Part shown: in pieces, positions 7,961 through 14,704 of the stretch
How positions within the stretch are numbered: position 1 is the first letter of the stretch
How the letters are laid out: each line of letters opens with the position of its first letter
Assembly: GCA_004556165.1 (NCBI GenBank)
Contig: SFIR01000017.1
Location: 1-30,102 of the forward strand
Source: Clostridiales bacterium
Lineage (GTDB): Bacteria; Bacillota; Clostridia; Christensenellales; CAG-138
Length of the DNA stretch: 30,102 bases
Reading direction: 5' to 3'
Notes under the pieces: model-generated
The model's database searches: none
What the model saw: only the letters and a program-made list of their open reading frames with translations
What the model was told of the DNA's origin: nothing
Translations under genes and position numbers: made by a program

Positions 7961-9731
7961 TTTCAGCACCTCCTGCCTCATTTTCGAGCTTCTGCAGCTC
8001 GACCATACGGCTGTATTCGGGACAGCTCCTGACGAGTTCGTCATGCGAACCTACGGCAAGTATCCTTCCATCGTCAACGAAAATTATCTTGTCCATGCTT
8101 TCTATCGTTGTGATTCGGTGAGCAATGAGAATAGTGGTCTTGCCGGCACGGTTCTCGCGAAGATTCCGAAGGATGACTTTCTCGGTGTTGGTATCAACCG
8201 CGGAAACGGAATCATCCATGATGAGAATGGGCGCATCCTTCATAAGCGCGCGCGCTATGGAAATACGCTGCTTCTGTCCGCCGGATACGGTTACACCGCG
8301 TTCGCCGAGAATGGTATTGTAACCCTCTTTGAACTCCATGATGTTGCTGTCAACATCGGAAAGCACCGCCGCATTTTTGACGGCTGCTTCGTCAATATCG
8401 TCAAAGGCAAAGCCGATATTTCTTGCAATGGTATCGGAGAATAGGAAGTTATCCTGAGGTACATAGGCGCAGCAATTGCGCAGTGAACGGATTGTCAGCC
8501 TGTTTATATCCTGACCGTCAATGAAAATGCTGCCGTCGGGAACATTATAGGTACGGAGAATGAGATCGACGATTGTGGTCTTGCCGCTGCCGGTCTTGCC
8601 GACGATGCCGACGCTCTCACCGGGATTTATGGTGAAGGAACAGTCGGTAAGCACTTCGTTCTCGCCGTCGGGGTAACGGAAGGAAAGGTTCCTGAATTCG
8701 ATACCGCCGCGGACTGTGCCGCCGGGGACGAGCGAGGTTATGTCCTGCGCATCTTCTGCATCCGTAACATTTATCTCGGCATCCAACAGCTCGCTGACAC
8801 GCTTGAGAGAAGCCTTGCCGCGCGAGGTCTTTTCTATCAGCATCGAGATTGCCATGATAGGCCAAACTATGGAGCTGAAGTAGCCGATGTATTCGACGAG
8901 CTTGCCGGCATTGAATTTGCCTGTATAGACGAGGTACCCGCCGTAGCCGAGGATAACGCAGATGACGGATTCGACAAGCAGGGTTATAAGGATATTGAGC
9001 ATGACGGAGATCTTTGTGTAGCTGACGTTCGCATCCTCATTCTGCACGTTCAGCTTGCGGAATGCCGCAAGCTCTTTTAGCTCCTTCACGAATGCCTTTA
9101 TGACAGCGAAGCCCGAAAAGCTCTCCTGAGAGAAGTCGGAGAGATCGGAGAATGCCTGCTGACGGATATCCCAGCGCTTAGTCATGGACTTGCCGACGAT
9201 GGTACCGATAATAAGCATGAGCGCCATGGGTATGAGGGCAAAGCCCGTGAGCACCTTATCCATCTTCCACATCTTGCTCAGTGCGAGTATGCCGAGGAAA
9301 AGAGCGTCAACGAACATCAATACGCCGTCGCCCATGCATTCCTGAATGGTATCAAGATCATTGGTGAAAAGGCTCATGAGGTTGCCGACCTTGTTCACCT
9401 GATAGTACTGGTTGGACAGAAGGCGAGCGTGCTCAAACATCCTGTTGCGCAGATCGGTCTCAATCTTGACAGCGGAGCCGAAGAAGCATATCCTCCATAG
9501 GAAACGGCCGACTATGATGGTAGCCATGATAATGGCGAGGGGAATGCAGACATCGCGTATGAGGTATTCCATGTTGAACCACTCTGCGCCGTTCATGCCG
9601 TTGATGACATTGCCGTACAGCTCCGGAACCTTGAGCTGGAAATAGTCAACAAATACCAGTGCAATCGTACCTAAAATGTACATATGCAGGAATTTAAGGT
9701 AGTATCTGTTGATGTGTTTACCGAGTATCAA
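7953..9731 (-). CDS. ABC exporter half-transporter, degenerate-site subunit (YheI/BmrC/TM287-like)
   Basis: This 592-aa half-transporter has six predicted helices followed by an ATPase domain. Walker A is G-K-T-G-S-G-K-T-T, the signature is V-S-G-G-Q-K-Q-R, and Walker B reads I-L-I-M-D-D, so Asp507 replaces the catalytic Glu. This change is the hallmark of the non-catalytic site in heterodimeric ABC exporters, and it complements the partner at 6056-7960. The start is TTG at 9731, supported by AGGAGG 7 bases upstream. It is the first gene of a two-gene operon and follows a long leader. It probably forms a membrane heterodimer that exports a hydrophobic compound or lipid; the substrate cannot be read from sequence. 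Confidence 0.92.
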   Translation of the reverse strand: MILGKHINRYYLKFLHMYILGTIALVFVDYFQLKVPELYGNVINGMNGAEWFNMEYLIRDVCIPLAIIMATIIVGRFLWRICFFGSAVKIETDLRNRMFEHARLLSNQYYQVNKVGNLMSLFTNDLDTIQECMGDGVLMFVDALFLGILALSKMWKMDKVLTGFALIPMALMLIIGTIVGKSMTKRWDIRQQAFSDLSDFSQESFSGFAVIKAFVKELKELAAFRKLNVQNEDANVSYTKISVMLNILITLLVESVICVILGYGGYLVYTGKFNAGKLVEYIGYFSSIVWPIMAISMLIEKTSRGKASLKRVSELLDAEINVTDAEDAQDITSLVPGGTVRGGIEFRNLSFRYPDGENEVLTDCSFTINPGESVGIVGKTGSGKTTIVDLILRTYNVPDGSIFIDGQDINRLTIRSLRNCCAYVPQDNFLFSDTIARNIGFAFDDIDEAAVKNAAVLSDVDSNIMEFKEGYNTILGERGVTVSGGQKQRISIARALMKDAPILIMDDSVSAVDTNTEKVILRNLRENRAGKTTILIAHRITTIESMDKIIFVDDGRILAVGSHDELVRSCPEYSRMVELQKLENEAGGAENA

Positions 9732-9967
9732 ACGATTTCCTCCTTTGGGGTCACAGCCATCCGAAAATCAGGTCACCGGGAATGTTTTTCTTCCGCCTCA
9801 GAATGGAAACGGAAATGATAAAGCTCGAAGAAGATAAAAACGAGGCATAGCATATCCGCTCTAAGGCAAAAGGCAAGCCATGCCTTACAGCTTATCAAAA
9901 AAACCTCAATTTTTATCGGGAGCAATACTCAAAATCAAAAAACGCCTCTCAGTGTACAAATAAAAAT
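9732..9967 (-). other. Long untranslated leader of the ABC exporter operon
   Basis: About 236 bases separate the exporter start from the palindrome upstream. The minus-strand sequence holds several U-tracts, a short AAGGCA/TGCCTT hairpin near 9874-9890, and a 26-codon frame (9773-9853) with only a weak ribosome site. No known riboswitch was recognised. Confidence 0.4.
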
Positions 9968-9997
9968 CCTGTTAGCTGATATGATACAGCTAACAGG
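9968..9997. repeat. Perfect palindrome with 11-bp arms overlapping a promoter-like element
   Basis: Arms CCTGTTAGCTG and CAGCTAACAGG are separated by 8 bp. On the minus strand the -10-like hexamer lies in the centre, which is the layout of a repressor operator. The same hairpin is followed on the minus strand by ATTTTTATTT, so it could instead be an intrinsic terminator for read-through from the SRP RNA gene. Both readings remain open. Confidence 0.75.
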
Positions 9998-10009
9998 CAT
10001 GATTGTCAA
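9981..10009 (-). promoter_or_regulatory. Candidate sigma-A promoter of the ABC exporter operon
   Basis: Minus strand: TTGACA (10004-10009), 17-bp spacer, TATCAT (9981-9986). The -35 is perfect and the -10 matches 5 of 6. Transcription would begin near 9974, inside the palindrome. Confidence 0.6.
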
Positions 10010-10031
10010 CATATTATGTCAAAAATTATTA

Positions 10032-10303
10032 AAAAATCGTGCACCCGTCCTTCGAAGAAGGGACCATACACGGTATTCGGATATGAAGCTCAAATCAGGC
10101 TGGCCCGCGGCACATCAACAAATCCGCTTAATGCTGCTTCCGTCAGGACCTGACATGGTTCACGGCAGTTAATTGCACGGGACCCGATTCTCAACGCTTC
10201 TCACCGAGCCGGCTGTACGGACCGACCCCTCAGGACGGGAATGAAGCCCTACTGCAGCGGATTGTAGGTACAGGGCGCCGCTAATTCCCCGCCTGGCACG
10301 ATG
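10032..10303 (-). ncRNA. ffs: Signal recognition particle RNA, large Gram-positive type
   Basis: On the minus strand the conserved SRP core is plain: a CATGTCAGGTCCTGACGG stretch followed by AAGCAGCATTAAG (about 10125-10156), which is the Ffh-binding helix 8 region. The 5' end (CGTGCCAGGCGGGGAA) and the 3' end (GGGTGCACGA followed by TTTTTT) closely match Bacillus-type scRNA, so the molecule has the Alu domain and is about 270 nt. The terminal U-run at 10031-10036 ends the transcript. The RNA joins Ffh in targeting nascent membrane and secreted proteins. Ends are set by comparison with remembered family sequence and may be off by a few bases. Confidence 0.95.
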
Positions 10304-10308
10304 AGGGT

Positions 10309-10337
10309 ATTATACACGAAACACAAACCGTTTGCAA
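10309..10337 (-). promoter_or_regulatory. Promoter of the SRP RNA gene
   Basis: Minus strand: TTGCAA (10332-10337), 17-bp spacer, perfect TATAAT (10309-10314). The predicted start near 10302 coincides with the 5' end of the SRP RNA. Confidence 0.85.
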
Positions 10338-10365
10338 GCACATTTTTTGGAATATCTTTTGCGGC

Positions 10366-11223
10366 TTACCACACATTGGGAATAGTGGAAGCAACCCTGC
10401 GGAATTCACAGTCCGGGAATGCTTCATATGCTCTTTTTGCTGATTCCGTATCGCTGAAAATACCGTAAACCGCCGAACCGCTTCCCGTCATCATCGCATC
10501 GAGCGCACCGAGTGAAAGCAGCCTTTGCCGATACCCTTCTATCTCGGGCGCAAAGCTCACAGCGGCGGGGAAAAGGTCGTTGTGCAGCTTGGGATGAGCA
10601 GTATCCGCAAGGAATCCATCTGCGCGGTTAATCCTTGCATCGGAGCTTAACGGCTTTTCATCAATGAAGCTGAACAGCTTGCCGGTTGAGATACCGGCTT
10701 TTCCCTTGACGAGCAGCAGAGGGTATTCAAAAGGCTCAAGCTTAGTAAGCCTTTCGCCGATGCCCTCGGCGAGCGCGCAGCCTCCGAGAAGGCAGAAGGG
10801 TACGTCCGCACCGACTTTTTTTCCGATTGAGTACAGCTCGGCTTCCGGAAGCCTGCCGAAAAGCTGCTCCATGCAGCGAAGCACGCCTGCGGCATCGGCG
10901 CTCGCACCGCCCAAGCCCGCTTCCGATGGGATAGCTTTTTCAATGCGGATATCGACGCCTGAACAACCGATATGCGCTCTGAAGAGTTCTGCGGCAGTTC
11001 TTGCAGTATTCCTCTCGGGAAGCGGAACGCTGCAGAAAACGCTGATATTTTCGGTTCCGTTGGGTTCAACGGTTATGCGGTCGTAAACGGAAACAGAGTG
11101 CATGATGCTGCGGAGCTCATGATAGCCGTCATCACGCTTTCCGAGTACCTCGAGGGTCAGGTTAATTTTGGCAGGGGCAAGAAGCTCCACACAATTTTTG
11201 GCTTTTTTTCCGATCATATCCAT
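10366..11223 (-). CDS. ispE: 4-diphosphocytidyl-2-C-methyl-D-erythritol kinase
   Basis: This GHMP-family kinase phosphorylates CDP-methylerythritol in the non-mevalonate isoprenoid pathway, in the cytoplasm. The N-terminal motif L-A-P-A-K-I-N-L-T-L-E-V and the glycine-rich ATP loop P-S-E-A-G-L-G-G-A-S-A-D-A-A are diagnostic, as is the later T-G-S-G-S-A-V-Y-G motif. Length from the ATG at 11223 is 285 aa, matching the family (about 283). An open extension upstream is not supported. The start is uncertain: ATG at 11223 or 11217 lies right at the predicted transcription start, which would give a nearly leaderless message; a GTG at 11190 would leave a leader of about 27 nt. The gene stands alone between the SRP RNA gene and divergent spoIIR. 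Confidence 0.92.
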   Translation of the reverse strand: MDMIGKKAKNCVELLAPAKINLTLEVLGKRDDGYHELRSIMHSVSVYDRITVEPNGTENISVFCSVPLPERNTARTAAELFRAHIGCSGVDIRIEKAIPSEAGLGGASADAAGVLRCMEQLFGRLPEAELYSIGKKVGADVPFCLLGGCALAEGIGERLTKLEPFEYPLLLVKGKAGISTGKLFSFIDEKPLSSDARINRADGFLADTAHPKLHNDLFPAAVSFAPEIEGYRQRLLSLGALDAMMTGSGSAVYGIFSDTESAKRAYEAFPDCEFRRVASTIPNVW

Positions 11224-11253
11224 ATTATGAATACAACTGCTCCGTTTTGTCAA
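11224..11253 (-). promoter_or_regulatory. Promoter of ispE
   Basis: Minus strand: perfect TTGACA (11248-11253), 18-bp spacer, CATAAT (11224-11229). The predicted start is near 11217, at or inside the annotated coding start. Confidence 0.65.
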
Positions 11254-11302
11254 GACTATTCTTCGTAACAGAAATAATAACTGCCTATCGGAGGAGAGAA
11301 TT

Positions 11303-11914
11303 ATGGAACTCAAATCAAAAACGGGAAGAATTCGTGCGGTAACGGCAATAATCATACTTGCCGCTATCATATTGACTATCACAAATGCTGTGATAACCAA
11401 TGCGAAAAACGCAAAGGAAACCATCCTGGATAATGATATTCTGAGGCTTCACATCATTGCAAACAGCGATTCGGATTTCGATCAGGAGGTCAAGTTCAAG
11501 GTGCGCGATGCTGTGCTCGATTATGAGCGAAGGTGTTCGGACACCGAAGCGGTCAAAAGCGCCGGGGAAGCTGAAAAACTGCTCCTTGATGACGGAAGCA
11601 GTCTGCTTCAAACGGTGCGTCAGGTACTGTCGGAAAATGGTGCAGGATATGATGCCCAGCTGGTTATCGGTGATTTTGAATTTCCGGACTGCACCTATGA
11701 TGATGAATCATACCCGGCAGGAGTCTACCGTGCAGTACGAATACTGCTCGGAAACGCCGAGGGAAAAAACTGGTGGTGCGTAATGTTCCCACCGCTGTGT
11801 ATAGTGCGTGCCGATGAAGGGAAAATTGAAAATGACGAGCCTGTGAAATTCGAAAGCCTGTTTGTCAAGGCGTTCAGATTTATCAGGTCGAATCTCTTTG
11901 GTCTTACGGAGTAG
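11303..11914 (+). CDS. spoIIR: Stage II sporulation protein R
   Basis: SpoIIR is made in the forespore and secreted into the intermembrane space, where it triggers SpoIIGA to process pro-sigma-E in the mother cell. The 203-aa protein has an N-terminal membrane/signal segment (about residues 11-33), then the family hallmarks L-R-L-H-I-I-A-N-S-D-S, Q-E-V-K-F-K-V-R-D-A-V and W-W-C-V-M-F-P-P-L-C. The start is fixed by GGAGGAGAGAATT directly upstream. It is separated by only 2 bp from sleB, so spoIIR, sleB and ypeB are likely co-transcribed at least in part. No convincing sigma-F promoter could be read by eye. The identity is secure. Confidence 0.93.
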   Translation: MELKSKTGRIRAVTAIIILAAIILTITNAVITNAKNAKETILDNDILRLHIIANSDSDFDQEVKFKVRDAVLDYERRCSDTEAVKSAGEAEKLLLDDGSSLLQTVRQVLSENGAGYDAQLVIGDFEFPDCTYDDESYPAGVYRAVRILLGNAEGKNWWCVMFPPLCIVRADEGKIENDEPVKFESLFVKAFRFIRSNLFGLTE

Positions 11915-11916
11915 AA

Positions 11917-12591
11917 ATGATTAAATTCAGAAGAACGATCGCGGTACTGATGGTACTCGTGATACTTATATCGGCAATGCTGCCTGCGGCGGTGCTTGCC
12001 GAAAACCTGCGCTACGGCAGCAGGGGCGATAAGGTTAAGGAGCTGCAGCAGAAGCTCAAACGCTGGGGCTACTATACGGGCAGTATTGACGGTATCTTCG
12101 GCTCGGGAACACAGGCTGCGGTCAAGAATTTTCAAAAGAAGAACGGCCTGACTGCCGACGGCATAGTGGGTCCAAAGACCGCCGCGGCTCTCGGCATGAA
12201 TCTGACGTCATCTTCATCGTCAAGCGGATCGTCAAGCTCATCGAGCGGTGATCTTTACCTGCTTGCAAGGCTCGTACACGGCGAAGCCAGGGGCGAACCG
12301 TATAAAGGAAAGGTCGCTGTCGCTGCGGTCGTATTAAACAGGGTTAAAAGCTCATCGTTTCCGAACACAATTGCAGGAGTCATCTACCAAAAGGGTGCGT
12401 TTGATGCAGTAAGCGACGGACAGATAAACATGCAGCCTGATAATGAATCCATCCGTGCCGCGCGTGACGCGATGAATGGCTGGGATCCGAGCAACGGCTG
12501 CCTCTATTACTACAATCCAAAGACCGCAACAAGCAGATGGATGCTGTCAAGACCTGTCCTGCTTCGTATCGGGCAACATGCGTTTTGCTGA
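11917..12591 (+). CDS. sleB: Spore cortex-lytic enzyme SleB
   Basis: SleB is a lytic transglycosylase stored in the dormant spore that breaks cortex peptidoglycan at germination. The 224-aa protein has a signal peptide (residues 1-28), a PG_binding_1 domain (about 30-92, with G-S-R-G-D-K-V-K-E-L-Q and D-G-I-F-G-S-G-T), a Ser-rich linker (about 97-110), and a Hydrolase_2 catalytic domain (about 112-224). The catalytic Glu is in H-G-E-A-R-G-E (Glu123). The C terminus S-R-P-V-L-L-R-I-G-Q-H-A-F is typical. It is shorter than the Bacillus subtilis protein (about 305 aa), mostly in the linker. It is followed by ypeB after 5 bp, the conserved sleB-ypeB pairing. Confidence 0.93.
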   Translation: MIKFRRTIAVLMVLVILISAMLPAAVLAENLRYGSRGDKVKELQQKLKRWGYYTGSIDGIFGSGTQAAVKNFQKKNGLTADGIVGPKTAAALGMNLTSSSSSSGSSSSSSGDLYLLARLVHGEARGEPYKGKVAVAAVVLNRVKSSSFPNTIAGVIYQKGAFDAVSDGQINMQPDNESIRAARDAMNGWDPSNGCLYYYNPKTATSRWMLSRPVLLRIGQHAFC

Positions 12592-12596
12592 GAAAT

Positions 12597-13994
12597 ATGA
12601 ATAAGAATAAAGAAATCAAGAATAAAGACAGAACAGACAATTCGGACAGAATGATTAAGATAATCTTCTGTTATATCCTGACCCCGGTTCTGCTCCTTGC
12701 CGTTGTAGGCATGGGCATATGGGGGAAACGAGAAAGCGCGAAAGCGGAGAAATACCGCAGCAGCAATGCAAATATGTATGAAAGAGCCTATACGGATCTT
12801 GTGGGCGCAGCTTATGATATAAGGATACTGCTTTCAAAGCTTCTGATCTCCGAGTCTCCTGCGACCCTTGCGCATACACTTAATGAGCTGTCAAACAACT
12901 GCGCCGCCTGTACGGCTCTCATGGCACAGCTCCCGAGCAGCCATGTCGATTCTCTTGACATGGAGCAGTTCATCATAAGGCTTGGGGATTATGCCGACAG
13001 CCTTTCGGTTTCCGTCATGAAGGGCAAGCCCATCTCGGATGATGATAGAGCTCAGCTTGCAAGCCTGTACGATGCAAGCGGCAGGGTTTATGCCGAACTG
13101 AAGCAGCGCCTTGATGACGGAACCTTCCCGATGGAGGAAATCGGCAGCGAGGCCTTCTATTCCGGGCGCGAGCAAACGGAAGGAGATGAGAGCGGCAGCA
13201 CGGATCAGCCGGACGAAAAATATCCAACGCTCATATATGACGGCCCGTTTGCGGAAAGCACCGAAAAGTCAGAGCCAAAGGGGCTGACAGGTGAAGAGGT
13301 GGACGAAAGCACAGCATTCGAGATCGCGCGTAAAATTATCGGCGAAAATGCCGCATCAATGGAGCTCGCGACAACATCGGAGGGCAGGATAGCAAGCTAT
13401 GATTTTGCAGGAAGTCTTAATGACGGAAGGAGCTTCGATATTGCCATTACCAAGCGGGGCGGACACCTTTTATGGATGCGCATAGATTCAACCGGGGATA
13501 TTGAGGGCGTACCGGATGAGGACGAAGCAAAGAGGCTTGTGGATATAGGCAAAAAGTATCTCGAAGCTTTGGGCTTTGAAAGCATGGAACCCACCTACGC
13601 CCAGAACTATTCAGGAATAGAGCTTATCAATTTTGCATGGCAGGACGGAGATATTATAGTCTATAACGATATGATCAAGGTTTCGATAGACAGAAGCAGC
13701 GGCGAGGTATGCGGAATTGATACACGAAGCTATTTATTCAGCCATACGGAAAGGACCTATCCTGAGAATATCATTACGGAGGAGGAAGCGAGGCAACAGC
13801 TTTCGATAAACCTGACAGTGACGGAAACGAATCTTACCCTCATTCCTGCAACAGCGCAGACGGAGAAGCTGTGCTATGAATTCAAATCCAGGTTCGGAGA
13901 GGATGAATATGCTGTATACCTCGATGCCGAGACGGGAGAGGAAGTAAAGATATTCAGGATCATTTCCGATGAAAACGGACGGCTTGCAATATAA
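12597..13994 (+). CDS. ypeB: Germination protein YpeB
   Basis: YpeB is a forespore inner-membrane protein needed to stabilise and localise SleB in the spore. This 465-aa version has one N-terminal transmembrane segment (about residues 22-43), a long helical region, a conserved Y-P-T-L-I-Y-D-G-P-F motif near residue 210 and C-terminal PepSY-like repeats. Length fits the family (about 450). The ATG at 12597 is chosen because it lies 5 bp after the sleB stop; the ribosome site is weak, which suggests translational coupling. A longer frame from 12537 overlaps sleB and is not used. A hairpin follows the gene. Confidence 0.93.
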   Translation: MNKNKEIKNKDRTDNSDRMIKIIFCYILTPVLLLAVVGMGIWGKRESAKAEKYRSSNANMYERAYTDLVGAAYDIRILLSKLLISESPATLAHTLNELSNNCAACTALMAQLPSSHVDSLDMEQFIIRLGDYADSLSVSVMKGKPISDDDRAQLASLYDASGRVYAELKQRLDDGTFPMEEIGSEAFYSGREQTEGDESGSTDQPDEKYPTLIYDGPFAESTEKSEPKGLTGEEVDESTAFEIARKIIGENAASMELATTSEGRIASYDFAGSLNDGRSFDIAITKRGGHLLWMRIDSTGDIEGVPDEDEAKRLVDIGKKYLEALGFESMEPTYAQNYSGIELINFAWQDGDIIVYNDMIKVSIDRSSGEVCGIDTRSYLFSHTERTYPENIITEEEARQQLSINLTVTETNLTLIPATAQTEKLCYEFKSRFGEDEYAVYLDAETGEEVKIFRIISDENGRLAI

Positions 13995-14009
13995 AACCAA
14001 AATTAAAAT

Positions 14010-14035
14010 GGGGGATTGCGGTATCGCAATCTCCC
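14010..14035 (-). terminator. Intrinsic terminator of the XRE regulator gene
   Basis: A stem of about 10 bp (GGGGATTGCG against CGCAATCTCC, one G-U) has a GTAT loop. On the minus strand the hairpin is followed by a U-rich run (CATTTTAATTTTGG). It may also stop ypeB transcripts, although no U-run follows on the plus strand. Confidence 0.7.
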
Positions 14036-14059
14036 GAATTCTCAAAACCCACGAAAGTA

Positions 14060-14257
14060 TCAGGTGGGATCAACCAGCCCGAGAAGCTCTGCGGGTGCTA
14101 CACCCAATACGCTTGCGAATTTTACTGCAACCTTTTCGGAAAGGCTGCGGTTGTTGGACATATACTTGTAGACTGTACTCCTGCTCACTCCTGCAAGCTC
14201 TGCCAACTTCTTTCCCGACATACCCTTTTTCATAAGTACCATCTTCAAATTTGTCAT
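14060..14257 (-). CDS. Small XRE-family helix-turn-helix DNA-binding protein
   Basis: This 65-aa protein is almost only a lambda-Cro/CI-type helix-turn-helix: K-K-L-A-E-L-A-G-V-S-R-S-T-V-Y-K-Y near residues 16-32, followed by the V-A-V-K-F-A-S-V-L-G-V-A-P-A-E-L-L-G pattern typical of this fold. It should bind DNA as a dimer. GGGAG stands upstream of the ATG at a normal distance. It is transcribed alone, behind a long structured leader (14296-14441), and ends in a terminator. Target genes are unknown; self-regulation or control of a neighbour is possible. Confidence 0.85.
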   Translation of the reverse strand: MTNLKMVLMKKGMSGKKLAELAGVSRSTVYKYMSNNRSLSEKVAVKFASVLGVAPAELLGLVDPT

Positions 14258-14295
14258 TGAGTCATCTCCCTATGTTCATCCTGCAAATTTTAAGG

Positions 14296-14441
14296 AAAAT
14301 ACCACCGTCCGGGGGACATCGATCCAAATGAAATGGATAAGCTTTAGTCTCCTATTCCAAGTTACGGTGGGCATGCTGCATAATCTGAAATGCAGCTCAT
14401 AGAAACAGCCGTGGCTTAATCGTTCTGCACTCCTATGAGGT
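14296..14441 (-). ncRNA. Candidate structured RNA or cis-regulatory leader upstream of the XRE gene
   Basis: Directly downstream of a good minus-strand promoter lie nested perfect inverted repeats: 14397-14402 with 14433-14438 (extendable to 7 bp), 14375-14381 with 14390-14396 (7 bp, 8-nt loop), 14302-14308 with 14364-14370 (7 bp) enclosing 14322-14326 with 14334-14338 (5 bp, 7-nt loop). The last arm is followed on the minus strand by TATTTTCC, a possible weak termination point. I recognise no known riboswitch, 6S, tmRNA or RNase P signature. It could be a small RNA, a riboswitch-like leader or an operator array for the XRE protein. Confidence 0.5.
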
Positions 14442-14447
14442 AATGTA

Positions 14448-14476
14448 ATTATAACATGACATTGCCGTTTTGTACA
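14448..14476 (-). promoter_or_regulatory. Promoter of the structured leader and XRE gene
   Basis: Minus strand: TGTACA (14471-14476, 4 of 6), 17-bp spacer, perfect TATAAT (14448-14453). The predicted start is near 14441, at the first hairpin arm. Confidence 0.7.
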
Positions 14477-14571
14477 TAGGGAAATAGACAAAAAATGATA
14501 TATTATGATAAATTTTTAGGCAGGATTTCAGCAAATTCCTTCGGCAGGGGCTTTCGGCACTGGAGTTTGCA

Positions 14572-14599
14572 TTGGCATATTCGGATAATTCTATATAAT
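14572..14599 (+). promoter_or_regulatory. Plus-strand promoter-like element with no evident gene
   Basis: TTGGCA (14572-14577, 5 of 6), 16-bp spacer, TATAAT (14594-14599). Transcription would run toward the terminator at 14639-14667 and into the antisense side of the EF-G-like gene. No credible coding frame follows. Confidence 0.4.
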
Positions 14600-14638
14600 A
14601 CGGGACGAAACGAACAAAAAACTCAAGCTGCAAAAACG

Positions 14639-14667
14639 AACGGACAGGCGGATAACACCTGTCCGTT
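14639..14667 (-). terminator. Intrinsic terminator of the EF-G-like gene
   Basis: A 10-bp perfect stem (AACGGACAGG with CCTGTCCGTT) has a 9-nt loop. On the minus strand it is followed by CGTTTTTGC. It lies 38 bp after the stop of the EF-G-like gene. Confidence 0.85.
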
Positions 14668-14704
14668 TTCGTATAAACGATTATGAATGAGCGCAGAAGG
14701 GAGA

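Noticed and set aside
7961..8044. Longer N terminus for the second ABC subunit, starting at 8044
   Set aside because: It would overlap the partner gene by about 90 bp and lacks a ribosome site, whereas the ATG at 7960 has GGAGG at the right distance.
14296..14441. Identification of the structured leader as 6S RNA
   Set aside because: 6S RNA is one long hairpin whose two ends pair with each other; here the 5' and 3' ends do not pair and several separate stems are seen.
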